Positions 12,263 to 24,774 of a stretch of 64,000 nt of DNA are shown here, piece after piece. The notes beneath the pieces were generated by a model. The model did no database searches and was not told the origin of the DNA. It worked only from the letters and a program-made list of their open reading frames with translations. The stretch covers positions 2,277,362-2,341,361 of the forward strand of contig NC_068566.1 of the NCBI RefSeq assembly GCF_025698545.1. Direction: 5' to 3'. The first letter of the stretch is position 1; the number at the start of each line of letters is the position of its first letter. The stretch is from Gossypium raimondii. Taxonomy: Eukaryota; Streptophyta; Magnoliopsida; Malvales; Malvaceae. The position numbers were made by a program, and so were the translations under genes.

Positions 12263-15077
12263 TTATTTTTCATCAAGCAATTTTATTTCTCCTCCAAAGT
12301 TTTAATCAAAATGTCTCTTGAAATTCAATGGATCTAATCAGCAAAAGATAAAATTGAATGGATCTTATCTTCTATTCATGGATCTAATCTACTTGTTTAG
12401 TACATATATTGGCAATAAATATAAAAATTATTTCACAATCACATGCAAAAATAGATGTTGACCCTTTTATCTACTCAGACCAGACAGATGCACCAGCCAT
12501 TCAATTATTTTCTAGGTTTTAAAACTCTAAATTTTCCAATATTAATAATAATGGATCTTGGCATTAAGGGTTAAGGGTCTAATTAAAATTTTTAAAAATT
12601 TTGAGGGTTTTATTGAGAATTTTCAAAATTTTGGTAAGTCTAATTAAAACTTTCAAAACTTTTAGAAATTTTATGAAAATTTACAAAAAAAAAATTTGAA
12701 GAGCCCAAGTGAATTTTTAAAAGTTTATAAATAATAAATTTCAAAAAAAAAATTAGGGGAGAATTAAAATTTTAAAAAATTTTGGGGCTGAGACCCCTAG
12801 GCCCTAATGAGGATACGCCTTTGTTTAATAGATAAAAATAAATAAATGTTTGTTAAATCAAATGGTAAGAAGCTTGATATCTTTTAAATAAAGTCTCGAG
12901 TTCAAATTTTATGAATGAAGAAAACAGTGTTAGGAAAAATTTATCCTCCATTTAACAATTCAACTCGATTCAACTCTAAATTTAATTCGAATCGGACTAT
13001 CGATCCTATAAGTTCTTATAAATAAATAAGTATAATGATAAATTTAGTCCTTAATGTTTACATCTTTTGTCAAGTTGACCCTTATTCTCTTTTTTTTTAA
13101 AACTAAATTCAATCATCAACCTTTTAAAAGAGTCGAATTTAACCATCACATTTTTAAAAAGAAACAAGTTATTATTTTTTAATGAAAATACTGACTAAAA
13201 TGTTAAATTTTTAAACATGACAACATGTATGGCAATCCACGTGTCATGTCAACATGAAATATAAGTGGACTGCTACGCAAGTTGCCACGCCAACATCATT
13301 AATAGATTAATGTTTTAGACAATATTTCTATTAGAAAAAACGATTCGAATCCTTTCGAAAAGTTAATGACAAAATTTATTTATAAAAAGAAAAGGACCAA
13401 ATTGACCAAAGATATGAATATTGAGAATTGAATTTAACATTACCCCAACTAAAAAAGGAAAATGAACCAAAATGTTCAAATTTCAGCCACGAGATTGCAA
13501 CCACAAAATTTGGGCCTGTGGTAGCCTACAAATTAATGTTCAAAACTTTTTATTCAATCATTGTTTCAAGTTATTTATATAAATTATTTAATTTATTTTA
13601 AATATTAAAGTAGGATAATTTCTTAATATTACGTGTGGGATTGAAAAACTTGGCTATTAATACATAAAAAAGCAAATTCATGTGCATGGTATTCCATTAA
13701 ATTTGGTTCATCAATAATTCCTAAATTATGATTTTCATTGTAAATCAGGAGATACAAAATAAATAAAAATTTTAGAAAGTTAAAGTGTAATTTTATCATT
13801 ATATTAACCTGTGATTTCTTAAAATTTATAGGGACTATGTAAACAAAATTTTTTTTCCAGGCCAAGTCCATTGCCTACCCTTCTCTTGGCATGACATGTG
13901 GCGACCACAACGACAATTAGGGGGTTTACACATAATTTGGTGATTTTGAGGGTTTTATTGATTGCTTATATTTGGTTATGAGCTAAATTGAGTGTTGTTT
14001 TCGGTTAAGGCTTAATTGATTATTAAATTATTTTATAAGTTTTTTTTTTGGTTATATTAAGCCTTAAAAATATTTCAATAAAAATATTTAAAAATAAAAC
14101 TTTATTTGAACATTCGAATATTTACTTGGTAGTCATGTAATTTAAAAAATGATGTTATAATGAATCTAAATTAGATGTGTCCAGGGGATGAGCTAGGTCA
14201 AGACTTGGTCCCAAAATTATTTTCAAGCTCGAGCCCATTCTGGCCTACCCACTTAACCCAAAAAGCCCGTTTTACTATTAAAAATTAATAAAATAGTAAA
14301 TACATATATTTTAATTGATATTTTATATTTTTTATAATTAAAAAAATATTTTTATTATTTAAATTGAATTCAGGCTAAGTCGAGTTGACTTGAGGTGAAA
14401 AATGTTTGTCCAAACGGACTAGGCTTATCGGTCCAAGCAGGTTACCCAATCCACGGACAAGTTTAACCTAGATTTAACAAAAGAATTTTATCCGTGTGAA
14501 CTATTAGATTTACATTTTTAAATCCAAAAGTTAGAAGAATTAAATTTCAAATTTAAATAGATTTGAACCCAAAATATTAAAATCTTTACTTATTTTAATT
14601 TTACCATTTTAACTAAAACCACGTTTTTATTTATGTAATATTAAAATATACATATATAAAAGTGGATTTTGGTAGCTGAATAGTAGCTTAAATAAGTTTC
14701 AATGGACAGGGTTAAGCAAATGGAACAAAATCAAGGTTAATAGATCATAAATTCATGATCTTGGTAGCCTGCAAACAAAGGAAGAATAGCTTACAAATCA
14801 ATCTGAATGTTTAATAGTGTATGAAAAACAGTGAGTCAAAAATGTATGAAAATCCCTTTCCAACATGCACAATTTCTCATATACACAAGGTATTTAACAA
14901 GTTGACTCTCAACCAAATCCTCTAAAAATTTATTTTATTTTCTTCTCTATACAACAAACCCTGTAACTTCAAGCAGCAAAACTTTCACATGCATCACTTG
15001 CAACATCAAATGTACAGCAAACATTATAGACCAAAATACCTTGGACGGCAATGAAGGTTGTGTTCCCTGACATTCAG
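12263..15077. other. intergenic repeats, no gene
   Basis: No supported gene. Contents include a SINE-like piece near 12850-12935 (TCAAATGGTAAGAAGC, then CGAGTTCAAATTTT as A- and B-box-like sequences), an imperfect inverted-repeat element at about 13032-13446 (left arm TTTAGTCCTTAATG..., right arm its diverged reverse complement) without a clear TSD, and a MITE-like segment at about 14165-14465 whose composition rises to GC-rich at both ends, like those at 18395-18690 and 40392-40891. Confidence 0.4.
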
Positions 15078-17190
15078 TCACTTTCAGCATTACCATGTCG
15101 TTGGTTTCGAAAGTAGCTCAGATGTACCTGTGCCTCCAACATGCAGAAGCTTATGATATTGTTTTTGCTCAGACTTAAATAAAGGAGATGATTTAGAAGC
15201 AGTATACCTTCTCTTTAGCTCTCGGAGTGCCGGACCGAGACGATGCCACTAATGGTGGAACAGCTCCTTCTTGCAGCACCACACTACAAGACTTAGAGCT
15301 GCATGTGCAGAGATATAAAAGAGCAGCCGCGGCATGTTCCTTTCCTCTCGCTGAACCCAATTCAACAACCTCAACAAGCCTGGGAATCCCACCCTCTTGT
15401 GCATTTGCGGTCCTCCCTTCAGGAATTGTAGCAAGGTTTGCCAAAAGAACGACTGCCTTATCAACCATTCCAGCTTGCACAATTCGGGCCTTGTTTTCAT
15501 TAAACAAGGCTGATGTTGCATCTTTCTTTCCCCTAGGAGTACCATTCCCCAGCAAATCAACAAGAGGCTGGATTGACCCGAACCTTCCAATCCTGGCTCT
15601 GTTAACCTCAATGACCGAAAGGCTGAAGAGAGTGGCAGCCGAGTTTTCTTTAGCTACTGGACTTCCAGTCTCAAGCACATGAATCAGAGGCTCAACCGCA
15701 TTTGCATTAGCAATTGCCGTTTTGTTGTTATAAATATTTGATAAGAAGTGCAGTAACAGCATTTTCCTGAGTCTTTGTATCTGGTGAACAAAGCAAATCA
15801 ACTAACAAGCTAATTGCCCCATAGTTGGCTATTATAGTCCGATCATCTTTATTTTGCTTGGAAAGTAACCTGAGTTGAGCTGTGGCTGCCCTTTGAGTGT
15901 CAGTTGATGTACTCTTCATTTCCTCAACCAACTTCTTAACCTCGGTTGCACGAAGCGGATAGACCTGATTTAAACTCGTGGACTCCATGGGATCAGGCTA
16001 CTTCACATTGTTTGACTCGCACCAGTTTGCAATCAGTGCCTCCATTGTGTAATTAGGTATAGAAAGCGTGTGAGCCAAAGTCTTCCGTGTCTTGGGGCAC
16101 ACAGTGATCCCGAGATCAATCTATTTCTTGATGAAAGCCTGTTCATATGTTCGTCCCGATGCCACAATCACCGGATCGGTTATTAGCTGTAGGGAAAGGG
16201 GGCAAATGAAATCAGGAGGTATAAGAACTGGGCAACAGGTCTGAGATTGTTTTTTTAAGACAAGGCGACGATGCATGTGGGTTACAAGAGCAATAAGTTT
16301 ATCAATACACTCGACTTCTGTAGTTATTTCAGCTTGTTCAGCATTCTCCTTCAACTTTTCAAGGGCAACAGCCTCTATCAGAATCTCCATGTTTGAATTC
16401 AAGCTCAAACTCTCGGCAATTCTCACTAGTATTTCTGAGCTTGGTCCAACACTACCCACTCGATCCCATACGGCTTCCTTAATGACGGATGATTCTTGTT
16501 CATATCCTACATGCTTAATTTGCTGCAATCAATCATACCACTTTGTTAGACCTCCTGAAATGTCGATACCTCTTAGCTTTCTTTAAACATAAAAATCGAA
16601 ACAAAAGGATATCTAATTATTTTCTTACATCTTAAAACTTTACAGGTCAGATGCCATTCACCCTCCAGTAGATGACCTCTCATCTTAGTAAAAACCTTTG
16701 GTAATCATTGAGACAATATGATAATTATGATCTACTTGTAAACATGAAAACAAAATACGAGCTTTAACTTCAATGATTTTGGGTTGTAAATTACCTCAAG
16801 AGATGCTGAACTCAATTCATAAGGAAGATGCTGATTGGAAGACTTTAAGAACTGGTATATGTATGTCCAAGCTAGAATTTTGAATATTTGATATTAATGA
16901 CTCAACTTGCAGAACCTAGACATAAAATGGAAGGGAAGGTGATTATCCAAGGTATTGACTGATAGTTGCTTATAAGAAAATTCAGTTTTTCTATGATATT
17001 ATTATCTAAAACGCACCCATTAAGGCAATTCTCCGCCTGAATATGATCAAACAGTCAAGAATCCGGACTAAACCTACTCGGAAAGGTACAGGTCTAAAAT
17101 GGGTTGCCAGGTTTCAAATTTCTGTAGCAATTCTTCTACAGAGAGACACAATTCTTCAAATGCCTTGCTAGCCCATTCAAAGAAGATAAA
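15078..17190 (-). pseudogene. PUB4-type U-box/ARM E3 ligase relic
   Basis: A multi-exon relic of a plant U-box E3 ubiquitin ligase of the PUB4/PUB2 class. From 5' to 3' on the minus strand: an N-terminal UND piece (about 17180-17060, SKAFEELCLSVEELLQKFETW), a second piece ending SSASLE with a preserved GT donor (about 16870-16797), then 16522 downward with the U-box (PPDFICPLSLQLITDPVIVAS), ARM repeats, and a last exon at about 15078-15135 ending QRHGNAESD. Lesions: TAG at 16121-16123 replacing the Trp of FIKKW, TAG at 15998-16000 after ESNNVK, a frameshift near 15735-15760, loss of the roughly 200-residue linker between U-box and ARM domain, and deletions inside the ARM region. Introns remain, so it is not a processed copy. 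It cannot encode a working ligase. Confidence 0.88.
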
Positions 17191-17852
17191 TCAGCCACTT
17201 GAATCTCCGAGGTCCTTATGTCTCACAACTCTCTTAGCTTTCACGATACCATGCTTCAAATCTGACTCGGTAATTTCATCTGGCTGTATGCCCCTCTTTG
17301 GCATTTCATTAAAATGGGTTACAGCCTTCTTTACATATCCTCTTTTACAAAAAGCCATATATAAGAACTGTATATGTCACATTATCACCATCCTCGCAAA
17401 GACAACTAAGCAGTTTTGAGCAAGAAGCCTTCCTCACTAGAAATCCCTGCTTATGCAGCTTAAGAACAAAGTTAAATGCCTTTTCTATTAGTCCTGCTTC
17501 ACTATAACCATCAACCAAGGCAGCTGCATTTCTAGCTAGGCCACCAGCAGGGACCCTATAAGAAACAGTAACAGGCTTGTGACCATGATTCTTCATCTGC
17601 ATGAACAAGTTAGATGCTTCTACAACTTCTCAACACTAACATATGCCTTTACTACTGCAGTAGACAATCGAAGCAAAAGGTTTGACTCTTCTCCCTTGAG
17701 TTCATCTTCAAGAGTTTCAAACAATTCCAAGACTTTAAAACGCAAATTCTCAATGATTTCCAGTAACATCGAATCCAAAATCCTTTCGCACCGGCACTGA
17801 CACAATTTTTTTCAACTGCAGGCGGTGTCCTCCGCAAGGATTGCCCCAACAT
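17191..17852 (-). pseudogene. pentatricopeptide-repeat (PPR) protein relic
   Basis: Fragments of a P-class PPR protein, resembling the At2g26790 type, on the minus strand: RCERILDSMLLEIIENLRF and LLLRLSTAVVKAYVSVEKL, then in another frame FMQMKNHGHKPVTVSY, KQGFLVRKASCSKLLSC and TYTVLI, then FNEMPKRGIQPDEIT near the C-terminus, stopping at TGA 17191-17193. Most of the repeat array is missing and the pieces lie in different frames, so this is a heavily deleted pseudogene. The intact family member would be a mitochondrial RNA-binding protein. It directly abuts the PUB relic downstream on the same strand. Confidence 0.8.
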
Positions 17853-20800
17853 CTATTAGAAAAATCAATAAAATTAAAGAGAAATGAGCAGAAGATGAAG
17901 GTGTGCATACCGTCGATTCAGTTCCTATATGATAATAATTAAATAAATCAATTAATTTATACAAATCAAAATCATCAAATCAATTTAAGGAATGCAACCG
18001 AAATAATTGAATCGAATAAGATCAATTTGATTTATCCACGAGTGAGTCCAACTATAAAGATGAGTGTAACAGTCAAAACTCATACTAATGAGGTTACATT
18101 GCCTGGAACTTTGATGCCAAAGAATCAAAACTCAAACTGAAATTTCACCATATATATGATCTAGGAAGACATTTAATTAAGCATAAAACATGCTGAAAAA
18201 CAGTTCCATCAAAGATACTTCATCTATTTCTTATTCTTATTCTCATCAACACTTTCATTCCCTTATTTGAACTCCTCTTAAATCTTCACAAAGATTACAA
18301 AACAATTTTTCCATTTTGATTCATAAAAAATAACTATTATCATTAACCCAAAGCAATTACAGCAGAGAATAATACCAGTCAATAACAAAGATTTTGACTA
18401 GACTTGTCCAAGGATTGGGTAGTTGATTTGACTCGACTTGAGCGGGGCTTGGATAAAGATTTTTGTGTCTGAGTTAACCCGGCTAGACCCAAATTTAATT
18501 TCAATAATAAAAATATTTTTTAAATTTAAATTTAATTATAGAACATAAAATATCAATTAAAAAACATTTTTGAGTAGTAAAATAAACTTTTTGGATGGGA
18601 CGGGTGGCCTCGAAAATAGGTCTGGGCATGAAAATTTTCTTAGAATCGGGCTTTGACTTGGTCCGGCTCATGAAGAGCTCTAATTCTGGCATATATATAT
18701 TGTTGACTTGCAAGTTACCTTTATAAGAATCTGAGATCCTACAATGAATGTGTGTGCGTCGGAAGACAACTAAAGCTTGAAGTCAAAGGTGTGTCAGGTC
18801 AAGACGTGAAAGACGATGATGGTGGAGATATGGAGGGCGAAAAGATTATACATCTGACTATGTACCATGGTGGCAAACGAACGACGGTGGTCACTTGGTG
18901 GATGCCAAATGGTAGTGGCTTAGTGGATACCAGACGGTGGTGGGTGTGTTGAGACTGGTAATTAGATATAGAGGTTTGGTTTTTACTTTTTAGGCCTTTT
19001 AGGTTTTTTAAATATTAAAGGGTAATTATAAAAATAGTCACTTATGTATGGTTTAAATTACGTTTAGGTCACTAAACTTTAATTTGTTACGTTTTGGTTA
19101 CTATAACATTACCAATTTGTAATATTTTGGTCACTATGTCGTCATCCAGTGTTAATGGTGTAACGGAAGTCTTATGTGGTACAAATATACTGTTAAATAC
19201 TGACGTGTCAACCACATCATCACCACATAATTTAAAAACATTTTTTTAAATAACCTTTTTTTATATTTTTAACTTTACTTTATTTCCTTTTCCCTTATAT
19301 CCTTGTTTTTTCGTATTCTTTTCATTCTCTTTAATGTTCTCTAGTCTTTCCCAATTCACCATGTTTGAAGCACACTTCTTCTCTCAAGCTTCATCCACGC
19401 TTTTTAATGGATATGATTCAAAGAGTTGATTTAATATAAATTTAAAAAATAAATCTCATATATTTTTCTTGAAGCTAAAAAAGGTAGATTTAATAATTTA
19501 TTTTAAAAAGAATAATCTCAGTTTTTTCTTCTTTCAAACTAAATGAGAAAAGCAAAATAATGACAGATTTTTCATAGCGACAGTCACAAGCCCAATGATA
19601 TGTTGTAAACTGACATGTCAAATTAAACTCTTTTTTACACTTAATGAGCTTATACTCGAGTATTTTATAACTTTATTAGTACTTTTTAGTAATTATAAGA
19701 TTTTACTTTAGAATTTAGTTTTTATGCATTTTGAGTACTTTTTAGGACCAAAATGAAAAAATAATGCCTTTGGGAATTTAATGGATAACTTGAGCTTGTA
19801 CAAGAAGTGGTGAAGGCCAAAACTTGAAGAAATGTTGCCATTGTGGTCAAGGTCGCGACACCAGATCCTTGGTGTTGCAACACTGAAGCCTTCCATCACC
19901 ACGAGGACTTAAACTTCAACAAAATCACACTGTAGGTAGAATGTTGATGGAGTCACAACATCAAGGGAGTGATGTCGTGACATCAACCTTTAGGATCGCT
20001 ACATTGAGCCTTCAAGGTTGCGATATTGTGGGCAATCACCAAGTTTGAGGAGCCCAAGTCATCCAAATGTGCAAGTCACAACAGTAGAGACCACAGTCAT
20101 GACACTAAAGCTAGTAAACATCCCTGGGAGTAGAATGTTGAGGATGTCACAACACCAATGTCTAGGTGTCATGACATCAAAGTGTGATGAGGCAAAGTCT
20201 ATAGGGGCAATTCTTAGTCAATTCAAGCTTAAGTCAGCTGTTTAGTAGGGTTTTTTTTATCCATTTTAGATCAACACATCTCAGACTATTTAAGTTACTT
20301 TAAGAAATGTTTTAGGAGAGCTTTTTCATTAGAGTAAATTTTAGGGTTTAGTTTCTACTTGTTTTAGATATACTTTTTTGCATTTTTTTTTGCACTCAAA
20401 GGTACAGGGACCTTTTGTATCTTTTGAGTTTTGCATCAAACTTAAGTAGATTTTTTGTTATTTCTTAATCCAATCTTACAATCGAATAATTGGGGCTGTG
20501 GATTTCATGTTTACACTTCATTTCAATGATCAAATCGAGGATTTCAACTCGATTTCTAAGCATTTCTAAACTCTATTATTTGTTGTGTGATTTAAATATT
20601 TAAATAATATGAAAATGAACGGGTTTTGTTTGTTGAATATGGGCATGAACTAGTTTTCTATTGTAGTTGATTAATTGAAATGTTAATTAATTAATTTAAG
20701 GTTTAGGGACTAAACTGAAAGGATTTGGACTGGATTGAATAAACATAGAATCCTAAAATTAACACTTTAGGTGAATAATTAGATAAGTGAAATCAAGAGG

Positions 20801-21696
20801 AGACCTTGTCAAGTATATATTCAATTGTTCCTATTCCGTCTAAGTGATATCGAGAGATTAATTGGTTAAGTTAATGACCAAGAGGAAAAATTAAACAGAT
20901 TGATTTAATCAATTTAGATCCCTAATCTGAGAATTAGGTCACACTGTTAATTTTTTTAAATGACATTATAATAATAACCTAAATTTAATAAATTAATTTT
21001 ATTAATATTAATAGTTTTACTTAAATTTTAAAATCTAAAAATTGATTTTTTTTATTCAACATGCTTGAATTATGTTAGTGATCTAATATTCCCTTGTTTG
21101 CGCCTTTATTCGAAATCAACATTATTTAAGCTTTGCTTTCACAAAAAAAAAAAATGTTTAAGCCTTAATGAGAAAATGGCCCAAAGTGGCCTCAACAAGG
21201 AAATAAAAGCTTTTAAATAATAGGTCAAATTCTGCAATTAGTCCCTATACTATGTTTAAGTAATAGATTTAGTCCCTGTACTTTTTTAAAAATTTGAAAT
21301 TTTGCTACTCATCAAACAGTAGCGATTAAATTCTACTATTTCAAAGTCTTATGTGGCAAACATATAACCATACGTGCAACGTCATATCAACTTGCTATTT
21401 TCACATGATATTCACAGAAAATCCATGTTATTTTACTTATTGGATTTAATGATTATAGTTTGAGTTAAGATTAATATTTCAAAATTTGAAAAGCATAGGG
21501 ATTAAACATGATCAAAATGGAGAACAAGGACTCAATCCACAACTAATCGGACCAAGGGTTGAATTTGACCTAAAGATTTAACTGCTAACATTTGGTTCAG
21601 GATTGAAAATTCAAAAATTGAAAAATGCATAGACTAAACTTGACTTTTCGGGAAGTACATTAACTAAATTTGACCAAATTATGGTATATGATTAAA

Positions 21697-21892
21697 TCAC
21701 AACTTACGTATAATACATGGACAAATAACAAAATTTAACAAGCATATTTGACAAAATAGATATGACTTGAAGATATTCGATCAATCTCGAGTCGAGTATC
21801 GAATATATAAATAGATATTAGTCCATGTATTATACGTAAGTTGTGATCGAGCTTAAAAATAGATATTCGATCAAACTCGAGTCGAGTATCGA
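21697..21892. repeat. 27-bp inverted repeat with overlapping 90-bp direct repeat
   Basis: The segment 21697-21723 is the exact reverse complement of 21821-21847 (27 of 27 bases, core ACTTACGTATAATACATG). Overlapping it, 21771-21802 recurs at 21861-21892 with one substitution (core GATATTCGATCAA, CTCGAGTCGAGTATCGA), a period of exactly 90. No coding function is evident. It is probably a rearranged MITE end or a small duplication. Confidence 0.7.
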
Positions 21893-22649
21893 GCTTCGAA
21901 TTTCGAGTTGAGCTCGAGCTTGTCAATATTCAGACTCAGCTCGATTACACCCCTAACCCATAACTCTATTGGACAACCTACGAAGTCTATATCATGAACT
22001 TCTCTTTACTCGTAAAGGGGACTCTTGTCATTTCCTTAAAAGACACACAAATGCTATCAACCTCCGTTATCACAATTCTTTGTTTTCTCCAAAAGCAACT
22101 CTATCATCAACTTTCAACACTCTTACGATGTGAGTCACTTTAAATTAAGTAATCTGAAATCACGCATCAGTAACATACCATTTTCTCTACGTATAACATA
22201 CTTACCAAATACCCTTGCATACATAAAAAGATTCTTAAAATTATTGACCAACCTTGTTAATTTTCAAGTCCCTATCAATTAGGTCATATTATATTATCAC
22301 CCCATCTCCATATTTGTTTAATAATTTAATCAATTAATTAATCAATAATGTGAGAAAAGCTTACACAAATATGGCTCGACTCAACCATCAATAGATCCAT
22401 TCCACCAAACCGATTCTCTCTTTCCTACTCTACCAATTTTTTTTTTCTAATTAAGGAACCAATAATCTCGTATTACACATTTATTTTATTCATAAATAAA
22501 GAAAATAATTAGAATGCTTTAATGAATTATTATAAATATTTAAGTATTTCTCTTAACGGCATAATAATGATTGGTTTTTGCTTGCGATTTACATTTTTTA
22601 AAGTTTGATTTGGCCATAATTTACACGCGATTTAACCAACACAAAAATT

Positions 22650-23455
22650 GGGTAAACTATACTCAAGGTCACTAAACTATTAGTAAGTTTACGTTTTAGT
22701 CACTCAACTTCAAAAAGTCACAAAATGGTCATTGAACTATTTTGAAAGTTTTCATTAAGTCATTGAACTGTTAAAATCATTGTTACATGCCTTCCTTGTT
22801 CACCTACACCAATTGAAAGCTCTTATTTCCTTTATCTTCTACAGTTCAATTTTTTTTTCATGAAACAACTTTGAAAGTCACGAATCTACAAGCCAAAATC
22901 TTTATAACTTTCTTCTCTGATCTCTGACACTAACCATCAGATTGACTTAGATCGTGTGTTCTTTTAAGTATTGATCTACCGTAGGGGCAAAACCAAAAAA
23001 AAATTTTGGGGCGCCAAAATTAAATTGTCTATTTTTACGATAGGAAAAATACAAATTTACCATTTTAATAGTCTATATATTTATAATTTTTAAAAGATTA
23101 AATCAAATTTTCATCATTTTTTGGTGGCGAAAGTGCAATTTTACCATTATTATTTTAAAATTTAATAAATTATAAAGGGGTCTAAATGAAAAAATTTCTA
23201 TTTTAGGGGGTCGGGAGCCCTGTCAACCCCCTGGCTCCGCCACTGATCTACCGTACTGAGTGTCATCGTTGCTTAGAGCTCGCTAGCTGAACTCTTTTTT
23301 TTTATATAAAAAAAACTTAATAGTCCAATGACTTAAATAAAAACTTTCAAATAGTTCAATGACTTAAATGAAAACTTTCAAATAATTCAATGACCATTTT
23401 GCAAATTAAAACGTAAACTTATTAATAGTTTAGTGACCTTAGGTGGAATTTACCC
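22650..23455. mobile_element. Mutator-type long-TIR element, interrupted
   Basis: The left end GGGTAAACTATACTCAAGGTC and the right end, read in reverse complement (GGGTAAATTCCACCTAAGGTC), start arms of more than 100 bp. The flanks are CAAAAATT (22642-22649) and AAAAAATT (23456-23463), an imperfect duplication. The element is 806 bp but contains a 264-bp hAT-type insertion plus its 8-bp TSD; the original length of about 534 bp agrees with the sister copy at 36419-36950. Confidence 0.75.
22982..23245. mobile_element. hAT-type MITE nested in the Mutator-type element
   Basis: A 264-bp element flanked by perfect 8-bp duplications ATCTACCG (22974-22981 and 23246-23253). The ends are TAGGGGCAAAACC and, in reverse complement, CAGTGGCGGAGCC. 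Related copies with a GGAGCTAG-like end and an AAAATTGCACTTT-like interior occur at about 29165-29317, 35524-35779, 42036-42266, 43035-43165 (reversed) and 43962-44170, so this is a dispersed family with six members in the window. There is no coding capacity. Confidence 0.75.
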
Positions 23456-24774
23456 AAAAAATTCTAAATCCCTCAAAAAGAATAAAAGGTTGGTGGGTTA
23501 TTATTTTTTTGGAAAGAGAAAATAAAAATATGAAAATGCCAAATTTGGTATATGCTTTGATGAAAATCTAAAACATCCTATAATTTGGAAACATAGCTAA
23601 CTTATTGTAATTAATATTAGGTATAGTTTCTTTAGAGGGTGTTTATGTTTTAGGATATTTATTAACCTTAATTCACTTTCTTATTTATAATTAATTGTAA
23701 AATTAATATTGTTGAAAACAATAACTTACTTGATAAATCTCTTAAAGTGTCAAAATAGCAAAATCCCTAGTATTATAAATTTCTCAAATTCCTTTTATAT
23801 AAAAGTGGTTAATTATATTACACGTCCCTAAATTATAAATTATATTCTAAATTAGTCCAAAACTTTAAGGTAACATAATTTAGTCTTCAAAATATCTATA
23901 TCATATTAATCATGTCTTTTTGCCAGTTTGGGTTCAAATTTTAGCTCTACTACAATATGAATCGTATTTAAATCATGTGGATCAAAATTTTAAAAAGTAT
24001 AGCCCCATCATCATATGAACAACTCGGGTCTAACGTATTAAAAAATCATTTAAAATTTTAATGACACTATCTTCATTTTAACTCATTAAATCCAAGTCAT
24101 CCATATAATAGTATACACGTGTTTAAAATTTGATCAATATATTTTATAGGTTAAAATATGCTATTAGTCACAGCTTCTTTTCAAAATTCGAGTTTAATTG
24201 TTAATTTGTTAAACTTAGGTTCATTATAACTTTTTTACTTACATAGTTACCAAGAGTTTTTTTTATTTCAACATTTCACAACAACAAATTTAACAAAAAA
24301 TGAACTGTGTTAACAGTCGGACTTGAATTTTGAAAATTAAAAAGTAAAATGACTAAATTCCTAAAAATAAAAGTATAGTAACTAAATTCTAACATTTCAA
24401 AGAGTATAGGACCTATGACATCTTTTAACTTATTTTATATTTGGTCCACCTCAAATCCGAGCCGACATTTAACAACCCACAGATTCTATACGAATGGAAT
24501 AAATTGATTAATACAACACTAATATTTTGGGAGCTCGAGTCAAACATTTCAAAAAATTATAGATCAACTTAAAATATGGATAACGATTCGAGATGTATGT
24601 TGCAATTAACTCTGTTAAATTAAAAATTAAAATTTAAAAGTTAATTATGCTCTCTTTGTTCTTAATGATAGTAATTAATTGGTTGAGCAGTGGAAGTTTA
24701 GTAATAAATTCATTTTGTTTGATAAAATTAATCATGTCCAAAATAAATTAGAATTAAGCTTTTGGTATTGCCAC

